Origin: CAYNXB01 sp964401045
GTDB lineage: Bacteria; Pseudomonadota; Alphaproteobacteria; Sphingomonadales; Sphingomonadaceae
DNA: 64,000 bases
NCBI GenBank assembly: GCA_964401045.1
Contig: CAYNXB010000004.1
Location: forward strand, 1 to 64,000
Direction of reading: 5' to 3'
Part shown: positions 1 to 9,551 of the stretch, in pieces
Position numbering within the stretch: position 1 is the stretch's first letter
Layout of the letters: each line of letters begins with the position of its first letter
Translations under genes and position numbers: made by a program
The notes under the pieces: generated by a model
What the model saw: only the letters and a program-made list of their open reading frames with translations
What the model was told of the DNA's origin: nothing
The model's database searches: none

Positions 1-506
1 TGGCGCTCTCCAACAAGTTCGGTCCGATGCTGCTGACCACCGGCAACAAGAGCGAGATGAGCGTCGGCTACGCAACGATCTATGGCGACATGGCGGGCGG
101 CTACAACCCGCTGAAGGACGCCTACAAGATGACCGTGTTCGCGCTGAGCGAGTGGCGCAACCGGGCAGTACCGAAGATTGGCCTCGGCCTCGAGGGCGAG
201 GTCATCCCGCCGAACATCATCAGCAAGCCGCCGAGCGCCGAGCTGCGCCCCGACCAGAAGGACGAGGATTCGCTGCCGCCCTACCCGGTGCTCGATCGCA
301 TCCTCCAAGGCCTGGTCGAGCATGAGAAAAGCGTCGACCAGCTCGTCGCCGAAGGGCTGGAGCGCGACACCGTGATCCGCATCGAGCGGCTGCTGCATCT
401 CTCCGAATACAAGCGCCGTCAGGCACCGCCGGGGGTCAAGCTGACCACCCGCAACTTCGGGCGCGACCGGCGCTATCCGATCACCCACAGTTTCAGGAGC
501 GGGTGA
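1..506 (+). CDS. nadE: NAD+ synthase (glutamine-hydrolysing), C-terminal part, 5' end outside window
   Basis: The reading frame is open from the first base and ends with TGA at 504-506, giving about 167 C-terminal residues. Visible motifs are TTGNKSEMSVGYATIYGD and the following GGYNPLKD, which belong to the ATP-pyrophosphatase synthetase domain of NAD+ synthetases. This domain binds deamido-NAD and makes NAD+ with ammonia delivered from an N-terminal glutaminase domain that would lie upstream of the window. The segment ending ITHSFRSG is the normal family C-terminus. The next gene starts inside the stop codon (TGATG), so the two are probably co-transcribed. Confidence 0.93.
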   Translation, partial: ALSNKFGPMLLTTGNKSEMSVGYATIYGDMAGGYNPLKDAYKMTVFALSEWRNRAVPKIGLGLEGEVIPPNIISKPPSAELRPDQKDEDSLPPYPVLDRILQGLVEHEKSVDQLVAEGLERDTVIRIERLLHLSEYKRRQAPPGVKLTTRNFGRDRRYPITHSFRSG

Positions 507-952
507 TGCGGCGTGCGGCGTTTCTCGCGGTCCTCGTGCTCGCGGCGTGCGGCGAACCTGCCGCACCGCCGCAACCCGCGCGGTCCGAAGCGCCCGCACC
601 GCTTCCCGCGCCCGCGAGCCTGGTGGGCGAATACCGTGTTGCCGGGATCGACGGTGATGAGTTGAATGCCCCGTTCGGCATCGCACTCTCGATCGACGGC
701 GGCCGCGTCTCCTTCGAGCCCACCTGCGCGGGGTTCATCTGGTCTTACGCGTATCGCGACGGCGCGCTCGATATCGAGCGGCGGCAGGAGAAGCTCCACC
801 ATCCGCCTCCGCCTGTCTGCGCGGTTGCGATCCACCCCGCGCAGCAGAAGCTTGCGACCGCGCTCGATGCGGTGAATCGCGCCGGCCGCACCGCTGCGAA
901 CGGCATCGAGCTTTCGGGCAACGGCCGCTCGGTTCTCTTGTTCAGCCAGTAA
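506..952 (+). CDS. Small secreted lipoprotein, possible HslJ/META-like fold
   Basis: 148 residues. The N-terminus MRRAAFLAVLVLAACGEP is a lipoprotein signal with lipobox LAAC, so the mature protein would be anchored through Cys16. A proline/alanine-rich linker follows (about residues 18-40), then a roughly 100-residue domain beginning LVGEYRVAGIDGDEL, whose layout resembles META/HslJ-type lipoproteins. That family assignment is weak because I see no diagnostic residue. ATG 506 overlaps the nadE stop, and GTG 503 just before it is an alternative. Function unknown. Confidence 0.75.
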   Translation: MRRAAFLAVLVLAACGEPAAPPQPARSEAPAPLPAPASLVGEYRVAGIDGDELNAPFGIALSIDGGRVSFEPTCAGFIWSYAYRDGALDIERRQEKLHHPPPPVCAVAIHPAQQKLATALDAVNRAGRTAANGIELSGNGRSVLLFSQ

Positions 953-973
953 GGCGGCGCTAACCGCCGCGAG

Positions 974-2317
974 ATGACCGTGACCACCCGCTTTGCGCCG
1001 TCGCCCACCGGGCGCCTGCACGTCGGCAATATTCGCACCGCGCTGCACAACTGGCTGCTCGCGAAGAAGGGCGCCAATGGCTTGGGGGGCCGCTTCCTGC
1101 TGCGGATCGACGACACCGATGCGGAGCGCAGCCGTGAGGAGTTTGTCGAGGCGATCCGTGCCGATCTCGCATGGCTCGGGCTGGGCTTCGACGGAGAGGA
1201 GCGGCAGTCGGCACGGCTCACGCATTACCAGGCGGCGTTCGAAACGCTGCGTGCGGCGGGGCGCGTGTATCCCTGCTACGAAACGGCGCAGGAGCTGGAG
1301 CTCAAGCGCAAAATCCTGCTCGGGCGCGGGCTGCCGCCGATCTACGACCGTGGCGCATTGCAGCTCACCGATGCCGAGCGCGAGGCGAAGAAGGCGCTGG
1401 GTAGCGCGCCGCACTGGCGCTTCAAACTCGATCACGCCGAGCCGATCGAGTGGGACGACGGCATCCGGGGGCACCAGCACTTCGAAGCCGCCGCCCTGTC
1501 GGACCCGGTGATCCGCCGTGCCGACGGCTCGTGGCTCTACATGCTGCCGAGCGCGATCGACGACATCGAGATGGGCGTGACCGACGTGCTGCGCGGCGAG
1601 GATCACGTGTCCAACACGGCGCTGCAGATCCAGATGTTCACCGCGCTGGGGCAGCGGCCGCCGCGATTCGCGCACGAGGCACTGCTGGTGGGCAGCGAGG
1701 GCAAACTGTCGAAGCGGCTCGGCTCGCTCGGCGCAGACGCATTCCGCGAGCGCGGGATCGAGCCGGCTGCGCTGGTTGCGCTGCTTGCGCGGCTGGGCAC
1801 TTCGCTGCCGGTCGAGCCGATTGCCGAGCGGACAACGCTGGTCGAGAGCTTCGATCTCGCCGCCTTCGGCCGCGCGCCGGCGCGGTTCGACGAGGCGGAG
1901 CTCGAACGCCTGAACGCCGCGATCGTCCACCAGCTCGCGTTCGAGGACGTGCGGCACCGCCTGCCTGAGGGCATGACGGCCGAAGCCTGGAGCGCGATCC
2001 GGCCCAACCTCGCGCATGTCCACGAGGCGAGCGACTGGTGGCATGTGGTGACAGGCCCGATCGGGCACCCGGCGTTTTCGGACGAGGACCGTGCCTACCT
2101 TGACGAAGCCGCGCGGCTGCTTAGCTGGAGCGCCGATCCGTGGCACGGCCTCACCAATGCCCTCAAGGCGGCCACGGGCCGCAAGGGAAAGCCGCTGTTC
2201 CACCCGCTGCGTCTCGCGCTCACCGGGCGCGATTCCGGGCCAGAAATGGCCACGCTGCTGCCGCTGATCGGCGAGGCCGAGGCGCGGGCCCGGCTGGAGA
2301 GGGCCGCCAAGCCCTAA
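974..2317 (+). CDS. gltX: Glutamate--tRNA ligase
   Basis: 447 residues, a class I aminoacyl-tRNA synthetase that charges tRNA with glutamate. The N-terminal FAPSPTGRLHVGNIRTA carries the HIGH-type signature as HVGN, and KLSKR near residue 245 is the KMSKS loop. FLLRIDDTD and RGEDHVSNT are further GluRS core motifs. Alphaproteobacteria commonly carry two GluRS paralogues, and sequence alone does not tell me which one this is; it is somewhat short at the C-terminal anticodon-binding region. It lies 21 bp after the lipoprotein gene and is followed by a paired hairpin repeat before convergent pyk. Confidence 0.93.
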   Translation: MTVTTRFAPSPTGRLHVGNIRTALHNWLLAKKGANGLGGRFLLRIDDTDAERSREEFVEAIRADLAWLGLGFDGEERQSARLTHYQAAFETLRAAGRVYPCYETAQELELKRKILLGRGLPPIYDRGALQLTDAEREAKKALGSAPHWRFKLDHAEPIEWDDGIRGHQHFEAAALSDPVIRRADGSWLYMLPSAIDDIEMGVTDVLRGEDHVSNTALQIQMFTALGQRPPRFAHEALLVGSEGKLSKRLGSLGADAFRERGIEPAALVALLARLGTSLPVEPIAERTTLVESFDLAAFGRAPARFDEAELERLNAAIVHQLAFEDVRHRLPEGMTAEAWSAIRPNLAHVHEASDWWHVVTGPIGHPAFSDEDRAYLDEAARLLSWSADPWHGLTNALKAATGRKGKPLFHPLRLALTGRDSGPEMATLLPLIGEAEARARLERAAKP

Positions 2318-2318
2318 A

Positions 2319-2410
2319 AGCCCGTTCGGGCTGAAGCTTGTCGAAACCCCGCTTTTCCTTGAGCGCCGCCTGAAGAAGAACGGCCCTCACAAGCTCAGGG
2401 CGAACGAGTG
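2319..2410. repeat. Pair of inverted REP-like elements between gltX and pyk
   Basis: A short hairpin AGCCCG-TT-CGGGCT (2319-2332) begins a segment reading GGGCTGAAGCTTGTCGAA. Near 2380-2408 an inverted relative reads CTCACAAGCTCAGGGCGAAC. The two halves resemble the dispersed palindromic element containing GAGCTTGTCGAA that I know from sphingomonad genomes. It sits between the convergent ends of gltX and pyk, where it could also terminate transcription from both sides. No T-run is present. Confidence 0.5.
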
Positions 2411-2414
2411 TGGA

Positions 2415-3869
<1,455 letters not shown>

Positions 3870-3917
3870 CGAAGGCCGCCTATGCCAAAGCAGTGCGACA
3901 ATACAAGGAACGATCCG

Positions 3918-4232
3918 ATGGCCGAGATTTCCGATTCGCTCAACGACCTGCCCGATGCGGTGGCCGCGCAAGCCTTTCGCAGGCTGGTGCGACACTTGCG
4001 ACACCGCTCGGATGCGCAGAATATCGACCTGATGGGGCTCGCCGGCTTCTGCCGCAACTGCCTTGCCGACTGGATTCGCGAGGCCGGTTTCGAGGGCGAC
4101 AAGAACGCCGTGCGCGCCGTCATCCACGGCATGCCGATGGCCGAGTGGAAGGCGAAGCACCAAAGCGAAGCCAGCCCCGAGCAGATGGCGCGGATGGAAG
4201 CGAGCGTGGCCCTGAATGAAGGAATGCATTGA
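3918..4232 (+). CDS. DUF1244 family protein
   Basis: 104 residues with the pattern of the DUF1244 family: VRHLRHRSDAQNIDLMGLAGFCRNCLADW in the first half and AVIHGMPMAEWKAKHQ later. The paired Cys in FCRNC and the HGMPxxEWK segment are the conserved marks. It is small, cytosolic and of unknown function, and widespread in alpha- and gammaproteobacteria. ATG 3918 is preceded by AAGGAA at a suitable distance; an upstream in-frame ATG at 3882 would add 12 non-conserved residues and is less likely. Divergent from pyk. Confidence 0.88.
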   Translation: MAEISDSLNDLPDAVAAQAFRRLVRHLRHRSDAQNIDLMGLAGFCRNCLADWIREAGFEGDKNAVRAVIHGMPMAEWKAKHQSEASPEQMARMEASVALNEGMH

Positions 4233-4248
4233 GCGCAGCTCGGTTGTG

Positions 4249-4285
4249 GATAGCCGCCTTCACCGCTCGGGCGCTGCTGGCTATC
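4249..4285 (+). other. Hairpin between DUF1244 and gapR
   Basis: GATAGCC at 4249-4255 pairs with GGCTATC at 4279-4285 around a GC-rich loop. No T-run follows, so this may be a weak terminator or mRNA structure rather than a classic intrinsic terminator. It lies 41 bp before the gapR start. Confidence 0.3.
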
Positions 4286-4325
4286 GCAGCGCCAACCGAT
4301 TCTCTTATTTCTGGAGCACTACCCA

Positions 4326-4562
4326 ATGGCCGAAGCCACCGACGATCGCCTGCGCCTCCTGATCGAACGCGTCGAGCGTCTCGAAGAGGAGAAGAAGGGC
4401 ATCGCCGACGACATCCGCGACGTCTACGCAGAGGCCAAGGCGGTCGGATATGACGCCAAGATCATGCGTCAGATCGTCCGTTTGCGGAAGATGAAGCCCG
4501 ACGATCGCGCCGAGATGGAAATGATCCTCGACACCTACAAGGCGGCGCTCGGCCTCGGCTGA
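4326..4562 (+). CDS. gapR: GapR nucleoid-associated protein (DUF2312)
   Basis: 78 residues matching the DUF2312 family: RLRLLIERVERLEEEKK, then DIRDVYAEAKAVGYDAK and a C-terminal helix ending YKAALGLG. GapR, characterised in Caulobacter, is an essential alphaproteobacterial protein that clamps overtwisted DNA ahead of forks and polymerases. The N-terminal half is a strongly heptad-patterned helix that fits the dimeric or tetrameric coiled-coil clamp. Full length for the family. It is a good taxonomic marker for Alphaproteobacteria. Confidence 0.93.
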   Translation: MAEATDDRLRLLIERVERLEEEKKGIADDIRDVYAEAKAVGYDAKIMRQIVRLRKMKPDDRAEMEMILDTYKAALGLG

Positions 4563-4571
4563 GGCGCTGCC

Positions 4572-5282
4572 TCAACCCGCCAGTTGCGCCACCACCAGGG
4601 CCGCCGCGTTGCTCGCCATGTGGGCGAGAATCGAGGCCGGAAGCCCGATGCGCATGCGCACGAACCCGAGCACCAGCCCTGCCCATAGCTGCGGCACGAT
4701 CAGCGGCAGTGCGAGCACCGAAAAGGCCGGGTAGTTGCTGATGTGCGATAGCGAGAAGATCGCTGTCGTCAGGTAGAACATCGCCGGAAAGGCAGCTGCG
4801 AACCAGCCCGGCGCATGGCGCTTGCGCAGCAGGAACCAGCCGAGCGGCGTCGCGACGAGAAGCCCGAGCAGACCGGCGCCGATGACCAGCGGATTGAAGC
4901 CGAGGACGCTGCCGTAGAGCAGCGCGCCAGAGACGAGCGCGCAGGCAAGCAGCCACAGCGCACGCGGCTTGCCGCTGAGCCAGCCGCGAAACAGCAGTTC
5001 CTCCGACACCGGGGCTATCAGCAGCACGACTGTGACGAGCATCGCGGGCGGCAATTTGCCGTAGGCATCCGGCGTGGGGAGGGCGAAGGCCGCCTGCCAG
5101 GCCTGAAGCAGCGGCAGTATCAGCCCCAGCAGCACCACGATCATCAGCGCCGTCATGATGGCTAGCCGGCGCCAGCCGTCTCGGCCGTGCAAACCGATTG
5201 AGGCGGTTGGCCGCGGACGGCGGATGAAGGCCGCAAATTCGCGCAGCAGCACGCCCAGGCTTTCCCTTGGTGGCTCGTTCAT
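4572..5282 (-). CDS. CPBP family intramembrane metalloprotease
   Basis: 236 residues with about 7-8 hydrophobic segments. The CPBP (Abi/CAAX-like) signature is present: SEELLFRGWL holds the EExxxR motif, FSLSHI gives the second-motif histidine, and HMASNAAAL is the third motif. Members are glutamate-dependent membrane proteases; the substrate here is unknown. It is convergent with gapR, with only 9 bp between the stops. Its start at 5282 lies head-to-head with the SDR gene promoter region. Confidence 0.85.
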   Translation of the reverse strand: MNEPPRESLGVLLREFAAFIRRPRPTASIGLHGRDGWRRLAIMTALMIVVLLGLILPLLQAWQAAFALPTPDAYGKLPPAMLVTVVLLIAPVSEELLFRGWLSGKPRALWLLACALVSGALLYGSVLGFNPLVIGAGLLGLLVATPLGWFLLRKRHAPGWFAAAFPAMFYLTTAIFSLSHISNYPAFSVLALPLIVPQLWAGLVLGFVRMRIGLPASILAHMASNAAALVVAQLAG

Positions 5283-5326
5283 CGCCCTTCACTAGCGCGG
5301 TAGCAATTAAGCAATCGTGGTTGCGG

Positions 5327-5352
5327 GGAACGCCCCGCGCATCCCGCTCATT
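5327..5352 (+). promoter_or_regulatory. Possible EcfG-type general-stress promoter upstream of the SDR gene
   Basis: GGAAC at 5327-5331 is followed after 17 bp by CATT at 5349-5352. Alphaproteobacterial EcfG (sigma) promoters have GGAAC, 16-17 bp, then CGTT, so this matches the -35 exactly and the -10 in three of four bases. The downstream gene belongs to an SDR family that is often stress-induced, which is consistent. Prediction only. Confidence 0.35.
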
Positions 5353-5389
5353 GTCGGGCGTAATCCCTTTTCCGCGAAGGATTTTTGCC

Positions 5390-6268
5390 ATGAGCGATGA
5401 CGTCAAGACCGTCGACAAGGCCCATATCGAGGAAACTGACGAAGAGCCGCGGATGCCCGGGCATGAGACCGAGCTCGAGCCCAAGCCCGATTGGGAGCCG
5501 CGCTACCCCGGCTCCGGGCGACTGAAAGGCAAAGTCGCGATTGTCACCGGCGGCGACAGCGGCATTGGCCGTGCCACTGCGGTCCTGTTTGCGCGCGAGG
5601 GCGCAAATGTCGCGATTGCCTACCTTGAAGAGGACGAAGACGCGCGGATCACCGCCGCCGCGATCGAGCGGGAAGGCAGCGAGGCGCTGCTGTGGTGCGG
5701 CGACCTCGGCGATCCCGAGCACGGCAAGAAACTCGTCGCCAAGGTTATCGAGAAGTGGGGCCGGCTCGACGTGCTGGTCAACAACGCCGGCGAACAGCAT
5801 CCCGACAAAGACATCACCGACATCACCGTCGAGCAGCTCCAGCGCACGTTCCAGACCAACATTTTTTCGATGTTCTATCTGGTCCAGGCCGCGCGTCCGC
5901 ACCTCAGGAATGGCGCGACGATCGTGAATTGCACCAGCGTCACGATGTACCAGGGCAGCAAGGAGCTGCTGGACTATTCGGCGACCAAGGGCGCGATCAC
6001 CGCCTTTACCCGCTCGCTGTCGGAGAACCTGATCGAACACGGCATCCGCGTGAACGCGGTCGCGCCGGGGCCGATCTGGACGCCGCTCAACCCATCAGGC
6101 GGTGCGTCCCCTGAAAAGCTCAAGGATTTCGGCAAGAACACGCCGATGGGCCGCCCGGGCCAGCCGAACGAGGTCGCCCCGGCGTTCCTGTTCCTGGCTT
6201 GCGAAGATTCCTCTTACATGTCGGGGCAGGTACTGCACCCGAACGGGGGGACCGTGGTCAACGGCTGA
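5390..6268 (+). CDS. SDR oxidoreductase of the general-stress (YhdF/YdaD-like) type
   Basis: 292 residues. A charged N-terminal extension of about 45 residues (MPGHETELEPKPDWEPRY) precedes the Rossmann core with GDSGIGRA (nucleotide binding), NNAGEQ, and the catalytic YSATKGA motif. This architecture, with a roughly 40-residue leader before KGKVAIVTGGDSGIG, is typical of the general stress protein 39 / glucose-ribitol dehydrogenase subgroup. The start is chosen from AAGGA at 5376-5380 before ATG 5390; an upstream extension to 5267 would read through the promoter region. A possible EcfG promoter precedes it. Confidence 0.88.
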   Translation: MSDDVKTVDKAHIEETDEEPRMPGHETELEPKPDWEPRYPGSGRLKGKVAIVTGGDSGIGRATAVLFAREGANVAIAYLEEDEDARITAAAIEREGSEALLWCGDLGDPEHGKKLVAKVIEKWGRLDVLVNNAGEQHPDKDITDITVEQLQRTFQTNIFSMFYLVQAARPHLRNGATIVNCTSVTMYQGSKELLDYSATKGAITAFTRSLSENLIEHGIRVNAVAPGPIWTPLNPSGGASPEKLKDFGKNTPMGRPGQPNEVAPAFLFLACEDSSYMSGQVLHPNGGTVVNG

Positions 6269-6345
6269 CGGCCTTCGGGGGGCGAGTTGCCCGAATTGCA
6301 CGTCTCGGCTAGGTGCCCCGCACAATAACGTGTTTCGGGGTTTCC

Positions 6346-7098
6346 ATGGCCGGCCATTCCAAATTCAAGAACATCATGCACCGCAAGGGCGCGCAGGATA
6401 AGAAGCGCTCCGGTATGTTTTCCAAGCTCAGCCGCGAAATCACCGTGGCGGCGAAGATGGGCATGCCCGATCCGGACTTTAATCCGCGCCTGCGCCTGGC
6501 GGTCAACAACGCCAAGGCGCAGTCGATGCCCAAGGACAACATCCAGCGCGCGATCGACAAGGCCGCCGCGGCGGGCGGCGAGGATTACGAGGAAGTGCGC
6601 TACGAGGGCTACGGCCCAGCTGGTGTCGCGCTGATCGTCGAGGCGCTGACCGACAACCGCAACCGGACCGCCACCAATATCCGCACCGCCTTCTCCAAGA
6701 ACGGCGGCAACCTGGCCGCGAGCGGCGCCGTCAGCCACGGGTTCGAGCGCAAGGGCATGATCGAATACCCGGCGAGCGCAGGCGATGAGGAGAAGGTCCT
6801 CGAAGCCGCGATCGAGGCCGGGGCCGACGATGTCGAGAGCGATGCCGGCGAAGAAGGCGGTCACACGATCTGGACCGACATGGAAACTCTGCACGAAGTC
6901 GCCAAGGAGCTCGAAGCGACTCTCGGCGAGCCCGAGAGCGTCAAGCTCGGGTGGAAGCCGAATCTGATGGTCGATGTCGCTGAGGCTGACGCAGGTACCC
7001 TGATGAAGCTGATCGACACGCTCGAGGACGACGACGACGTGCAGACCGTGTGGGGCAACTACGAAGTGTCCGAAGACGTGATGGAGAAGCTGGGCTGA
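6346..7098 (+). CDS. yebC: YebC/PmpR family transcription or translation factor
   Basis: 250 residues starting MAGHSKFKNIMHRKGAQDKK, the family hallmark, with KAAAAGGEDYEEVRYEGYGPAGVA in the middle and an acidic C-terminal domain. YebC proteins bind DNA as regulators in some species and help ribosomes on proline-rich stretches in others. Full length. In many bacteria yebC neighbours ruvC, as here, where a small membrane protein gene lies between them and all junctions overlap. Confidence 0.94.
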   Translation: MAGHSKFKNIMHRKGAQDKKRSGMFSKLSREITVAAKMGMPDPDFNPRLRLAVNNAKAQSMPKDNIQRAIDKAAAAGGEDYEEVRYEGYGPAGVALIVEALTDNRNRTATNIRTAFSKNGGNLAASGAVSHGFERKGMIEYPASAGDEEKVLEAAIEAGADDVESDAGEEGGHTIWTDMETLHEVAKELEATLGEPESVKLGWKPNLMVDVAEADAGTLMKLIDTLEDDDDVQTVWGNYEVSEDVMEKLG

Positions 7099-7448
7099 TG
7101 TGGGCGTTGGCTGCACGGGCGCTGCTTGCCGGCGTCATGATCGCGGCCATTTCGGAGATCGGTCGCCGGCTTCCTGCTGCCGCCGCGCTGGTCGCCTCGC
7201 TGCCATTGGTTTCGGTGCTCGGGATGATCTTCCTGTGGCATGCCCGGCCGGATGCCGAGAACATGGCGGTCCACGCCGAGGCGACCTTCTGGTACGTGCT
7301 CCCCTCGCTGCCGATGTTCCTGCTAATCCCTTACCTGCTGCGTTCGGGGTGGCCATTCTGGCTCTCGCTGGGTCTGGGGTGTGCCCTCACTGTCGTGCTC
7401 TATCTGGGGATGGTCTCGATCGGTCCGCGCTTCGGCTTGCGCGTGTAG
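7098..7448 (+). CDS. DUF3147-like small membrane protein
   Basis: 116 residues with four predicted transmembrane helices (around residues 3-20, 30-48, 65-85 and 88-110). The pattern RALLAGVMIAAISEIGRRLP and ASLPLVSVLGMIFLW matches the DUF3147 family of inner-membrane proteins of unknown function. The start codon overlaps the yebC stop (TGATG) and its own stop overlaps the ruvC GTG start, so translation of yebC, this gene and ruvC is probably coupled. Confidence 0.78.
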   Translation: MWALAARALLAGVMIAAISEIGRRLPAAAALVASLPLVSVLGMIFLWHARPDAENMAVHAEATFWYVLPSLPMFLLIPYLLRSGWPFWLSLGLGCALTVVLYLGMVSIGPRFGLRV

Positions 7449-7918
7449 TGCTGATCCTCGGCCTCGATCCTTCGCTCTCGTGCACGGGGTGGGGGATCGT
7501 GCGCAGCGAGGGCGCGCGGCTTTCGCATATCGCCAATGGCGAGATCAGGACCGATCCCAAGGCCCCGCTGCCCGAGCGGCTGCTGCATTTGCATGACGCG
7601 GTGGTAGCAGTGATCGGCGCGTATGCGCCGGATCGCGCGGCGGCCGAGGAGGTGTTCGTCAACAAGAACCCGCAGTCCACGCTCAAGCTCGCGCAGGCGC
7701 GCGGCGCGGTGCTGGCCGCCTGCGGGCGCGGCGGGCTGGCGGTGTCCGAGTACGCGACCCGGCTGGTCAAGAAAGCGGTCACGGGCACCGGCGGAGCTGA
7801 AAAGAGCCAGGTCCAGGCAATGCTCAAGGTGCTGCTGCCCGGCACCGAGGTCACCGGGCCCGACGCGGCCGACGCGCTCGCGGTGGCGATCGCGGACGCG
7901 CATTTGGGAGGACGCTGA
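7448..7918 (+). CDS. ruvC: Crossover junction endodeoxyribonuclease RuvC
   Basis: 156 residues. RuvC resolves Holliday junctions with RuvAB. The acidic catalytic residues are visible: Asp in ILGLDPSLS near the N-terminus, Glu in AAEEVFVNKNP, and the C-terminal DAADALAVAIADAH pair. GTG 7448 is the start because it immediately precedes the LILGLDPS strand and overlaps the previous stop; the frame is open upstream but without family similarity. The stop overlaps the next ATG (TGATG). Confidence 0.94.
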   Translation: MLILGLDPSLSCTGWGIVRSEGARLSHIANGEIRTDPKAPLPERLLHLHDAVVAVIGAYAPDRAAAEEVFVNKNPQSTLKLAQARGAVLAACGRGGLAVSEYATRLVKKAVTGTGGAEKSQVQAMLKVLLPGTEVTGPDAADALAVAIADAHLGGR

Positions 7919-8232
7919 TGTTCCTCGCGGTGTTCCGCAACCGCAAGCGCGCCGACATCGATCAGGCGGCCTACAGTGCCGAGGCCGCGCGGATGGAGGA
8001 ACTGGCGCGGCAGCAGCCGGGCTTCCGCTCATTCAAGAGCTATGCGGCGGACGATGGCGAAGTGATCGCCCTATCCGTATGGGACGACGAGACGGCGGCG
8101 CTGGCCTGGCGCAAGGTCGCCGAACATCGCGCGGTGCAGCAGCGCGGGCGCGAGGCCTATTATGAGGATTACACCCTGTTCGCATGCGCCGACCCGCGCA
8201 TTCACCGCTTTGCCCGCAAGGACCAGGCATGA
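7918..8232 (+). CDS. Antibiotic biosynthesis monooxygenase (ABM) domain protein
   Basis: 104 residues of ferredoxin-like ABM type: FLAVFRNRKR strand, then PGFRSFKSYAADDGEVIALSVWDDETAALAWR and AYYEDYTLFACADP. Such small dimeric proteins include quinol monooxygenases and haem-degrading enzymes, but most members are uncharacterised and no substrate can be assigned. It overlaps ruvC and the following ArsC-like gene by start-stop overlaps. Confidence 0.75.
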   Translation: MFLAVFRNRKRADIDQAAYSAEAARMEELARQQPGFRSFKSYAADDGEVIALSVWDDETAALAWRKVAEHRAVQQRGREAYYEDYTLFACADPRIHRFARKDQA

Positions 8233-8573
8233 TCACGCTCTACGGCATCCCGAACTGCGACACGGTCAAGAAGGCGCGCGCGTGGCTCGACGGCCGTGGC
8301 ATCGAATATGCATTCCACGACTACAAAAAGGCGGGCGCCGATCCGGGGAAGCTGTGTGACTGGGTCGCGGTGAAAGGATGGGAGACCGTGCTCAACCGGC
8401 GCGGCACCACGTTCCGCGGGCTGGCCGATGCGGACAAGGCCGACATCGATCCTGCGAAGGCCGTCGCACTGATGGAGGCGCACCCTTCTACGATCAAGCG
8501 CCCGGTGGTGGAACACCGGGGCGGGCTGCTCGTGGGGTTCGACGCTGCGGAGTGGGAGCAGGAGCTCGGGTGA
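8229..8573 (+). CDS. ArsC/Spx family protein, YffB-like
   Basis: 114 residues. Begins ITLYGIPNCDTVKKARAWLD with the single active-site-like Cys10 of the Spx/ArsC fold, then FHDYKKAGA, WETVLNRRGTTFR and STIKRPVVEH. The short length and the CDTVKKA motif match the YffB subgroup, thioredoxin-fold proteins thought to act with glutathione, rather than a true arsenate reductase. No ars genes are nearby. ATGA overlap with the ABM gene. Confidence 0.85.
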   Translation: MITLYGIPNCDTVKKARAWLDGRGIEYAFHDYKKAGADPGKLCDWVAVKGWETVLNRRGTTFRGLADADKADIDPAKAVALMEAHPSTIKRPVVEHRGGLLVGFDAAEWEQELG

Positions 8574-8583
8574 ACGGACCCAG

Positions 8584-8599
8584 TCAACTAACGGGTTGA
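8584..8599. promoter_or_regulatory. Inverted repeat upstream of the DUF6152 operon
   Basis: TCAAC-TAACGG-GTTGA, perfect 5-bp arms, centred about 54 bp upstream of ATG 8646. Position and symmetry fit an operator for the four-gene operon that follows, but no regulator gene lies beside it. Confidence 0.35.
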
Positions 8600-8645
8600 T
8601 TGTCGGACGCTCTCTGGCAGATTGGCGCCCCGAGGGAGAGGTTGG

Positions 8646-9551
8646 ATGGGTCGAGGCTCAGCGGGATTCCTGCTGTTGATCGGTGCACTGTGCGCCGCCC
8701 CGGCGCTGGCGCAGAACGGTAATGAAGCGCACGTGCAGCCGGACGTACAGCGGCCGCTCACCCCGATTCCGCAAGCGCAGCTCGACAAGATGGTGCCCAA
8801 GCATCCGGGTTATCTCGGCGCGCTCGCGCCCGACAACCTGAAGAAGCCGCGCCCGGCGCCGCCGTTCGACCTGACCGGCACCTGGTTCGTCGACCTCTCG
8901 AAGGGCTTCGCGGACTACATGTTCGGTCCGCCCTATCCGAAGTTCGGCCCCGAAGGGATCGAGGCGTTGATTGAGGCGCCCAAGGCACAGGCCTTGGGCA
9001 AGACTTACCGCGATGCGATCGGCCAGTGCTACCCGCCGGGCATGCCGATGATCATGACGCGGGTGTGGCCTCACGCGTTCATCCAGTTGCCGACCGCGAT
9101 CTACATGATCAGCGGGTTCAACAACTCGGTGCGGCAGATCTTCCTCGACGGGCGCCAGTTCTCCGATCCGGACATCGTTGTGCCGAGCTACAACGGCGAA
9201 TCGATCGGCGCCTGGGACGGCGACACGCTGGTGGTCCACTCGAAATATTTCGAGACCGACAACCACTACATCGACCTCGGCATCCCGATCTCCGACGCGT
9301 TCGAGATGACCGAACGCATCCGCCTCCTCGACGGCGGCAAGGCGATGGAGATCGCCTACACCTTCACCGATCCAAACATGTGGCAGGGCGAATGGCATTC
9401 GACCAAGCGCTTCAATCGGCAAGACTATACCGACATCAACGAGGCTGAGTGCATCCTGCAATACAACCAGCACCTGCCCGGAACCGCGCTCGGCAAGGAA
9501 ACGACTGATGCGCGCGGACAAAGCGAGATCGGGGAGAGCGCCGGTGACTAG
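8646..9551 (+). CDS. Exported protein of unknown function, large partner of DUF6152 proteins (copy 1)
   Basis: 301 residues with a clear signal peptide (cleavage after APALAQ). The mature protein has GTWFVDLSKGF, CYPPGMPM, NNSVRQIFLDGR, and WDGDTLVVHSKYF followed by a MTERIRLLDGG segment. The same order CxPPGMP...IWTDGR...WDGDTLVVET...ITERIHL recurs in the gene at 10322, so the two are paralogues. These beta-rich periplasmic proteins often sit beside DUF6152 genes; their function is unknown to me. GAGGGAGAGG precedes ATG 8646. First gene of a four-gene operon. Confidence 0.8.
   Translation: MGRGSAGFLLLIGALCAAPALAQNGNEAHVQPDVQRPLTPIPQAQLDKMVPKHPGYLGALAPDNLKKPRPAPPFDLTGTWFVDLSKGFADYMFGPPYPKFGPEGIEALIEAPKAQALGKTYRDAIGQCYPPGMPMIMTRVWPHAFIQLPTAIYMISGFNNSVRQIFLDGRQFSDPDIVVPSYNGESIGAWDGDTLVVHSKYFETDNHYIDLGIPISDAFEMTERIRLLDGGKAMEIAYTFTDPNMWQGEWHSTKRFNRQDYTDINEAECILQYNQHLPGTALGKETTDARGQSEIGESAGD

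Noticed and set aside
473..2203. Long minus-strand open frame opposite the lipoprotein and gltX genes
   Set aside because: It mirrors gltX codon structure, has low-complexity Arg/Ala-rich product and no recognisable domain; typical of high-GC DNA.
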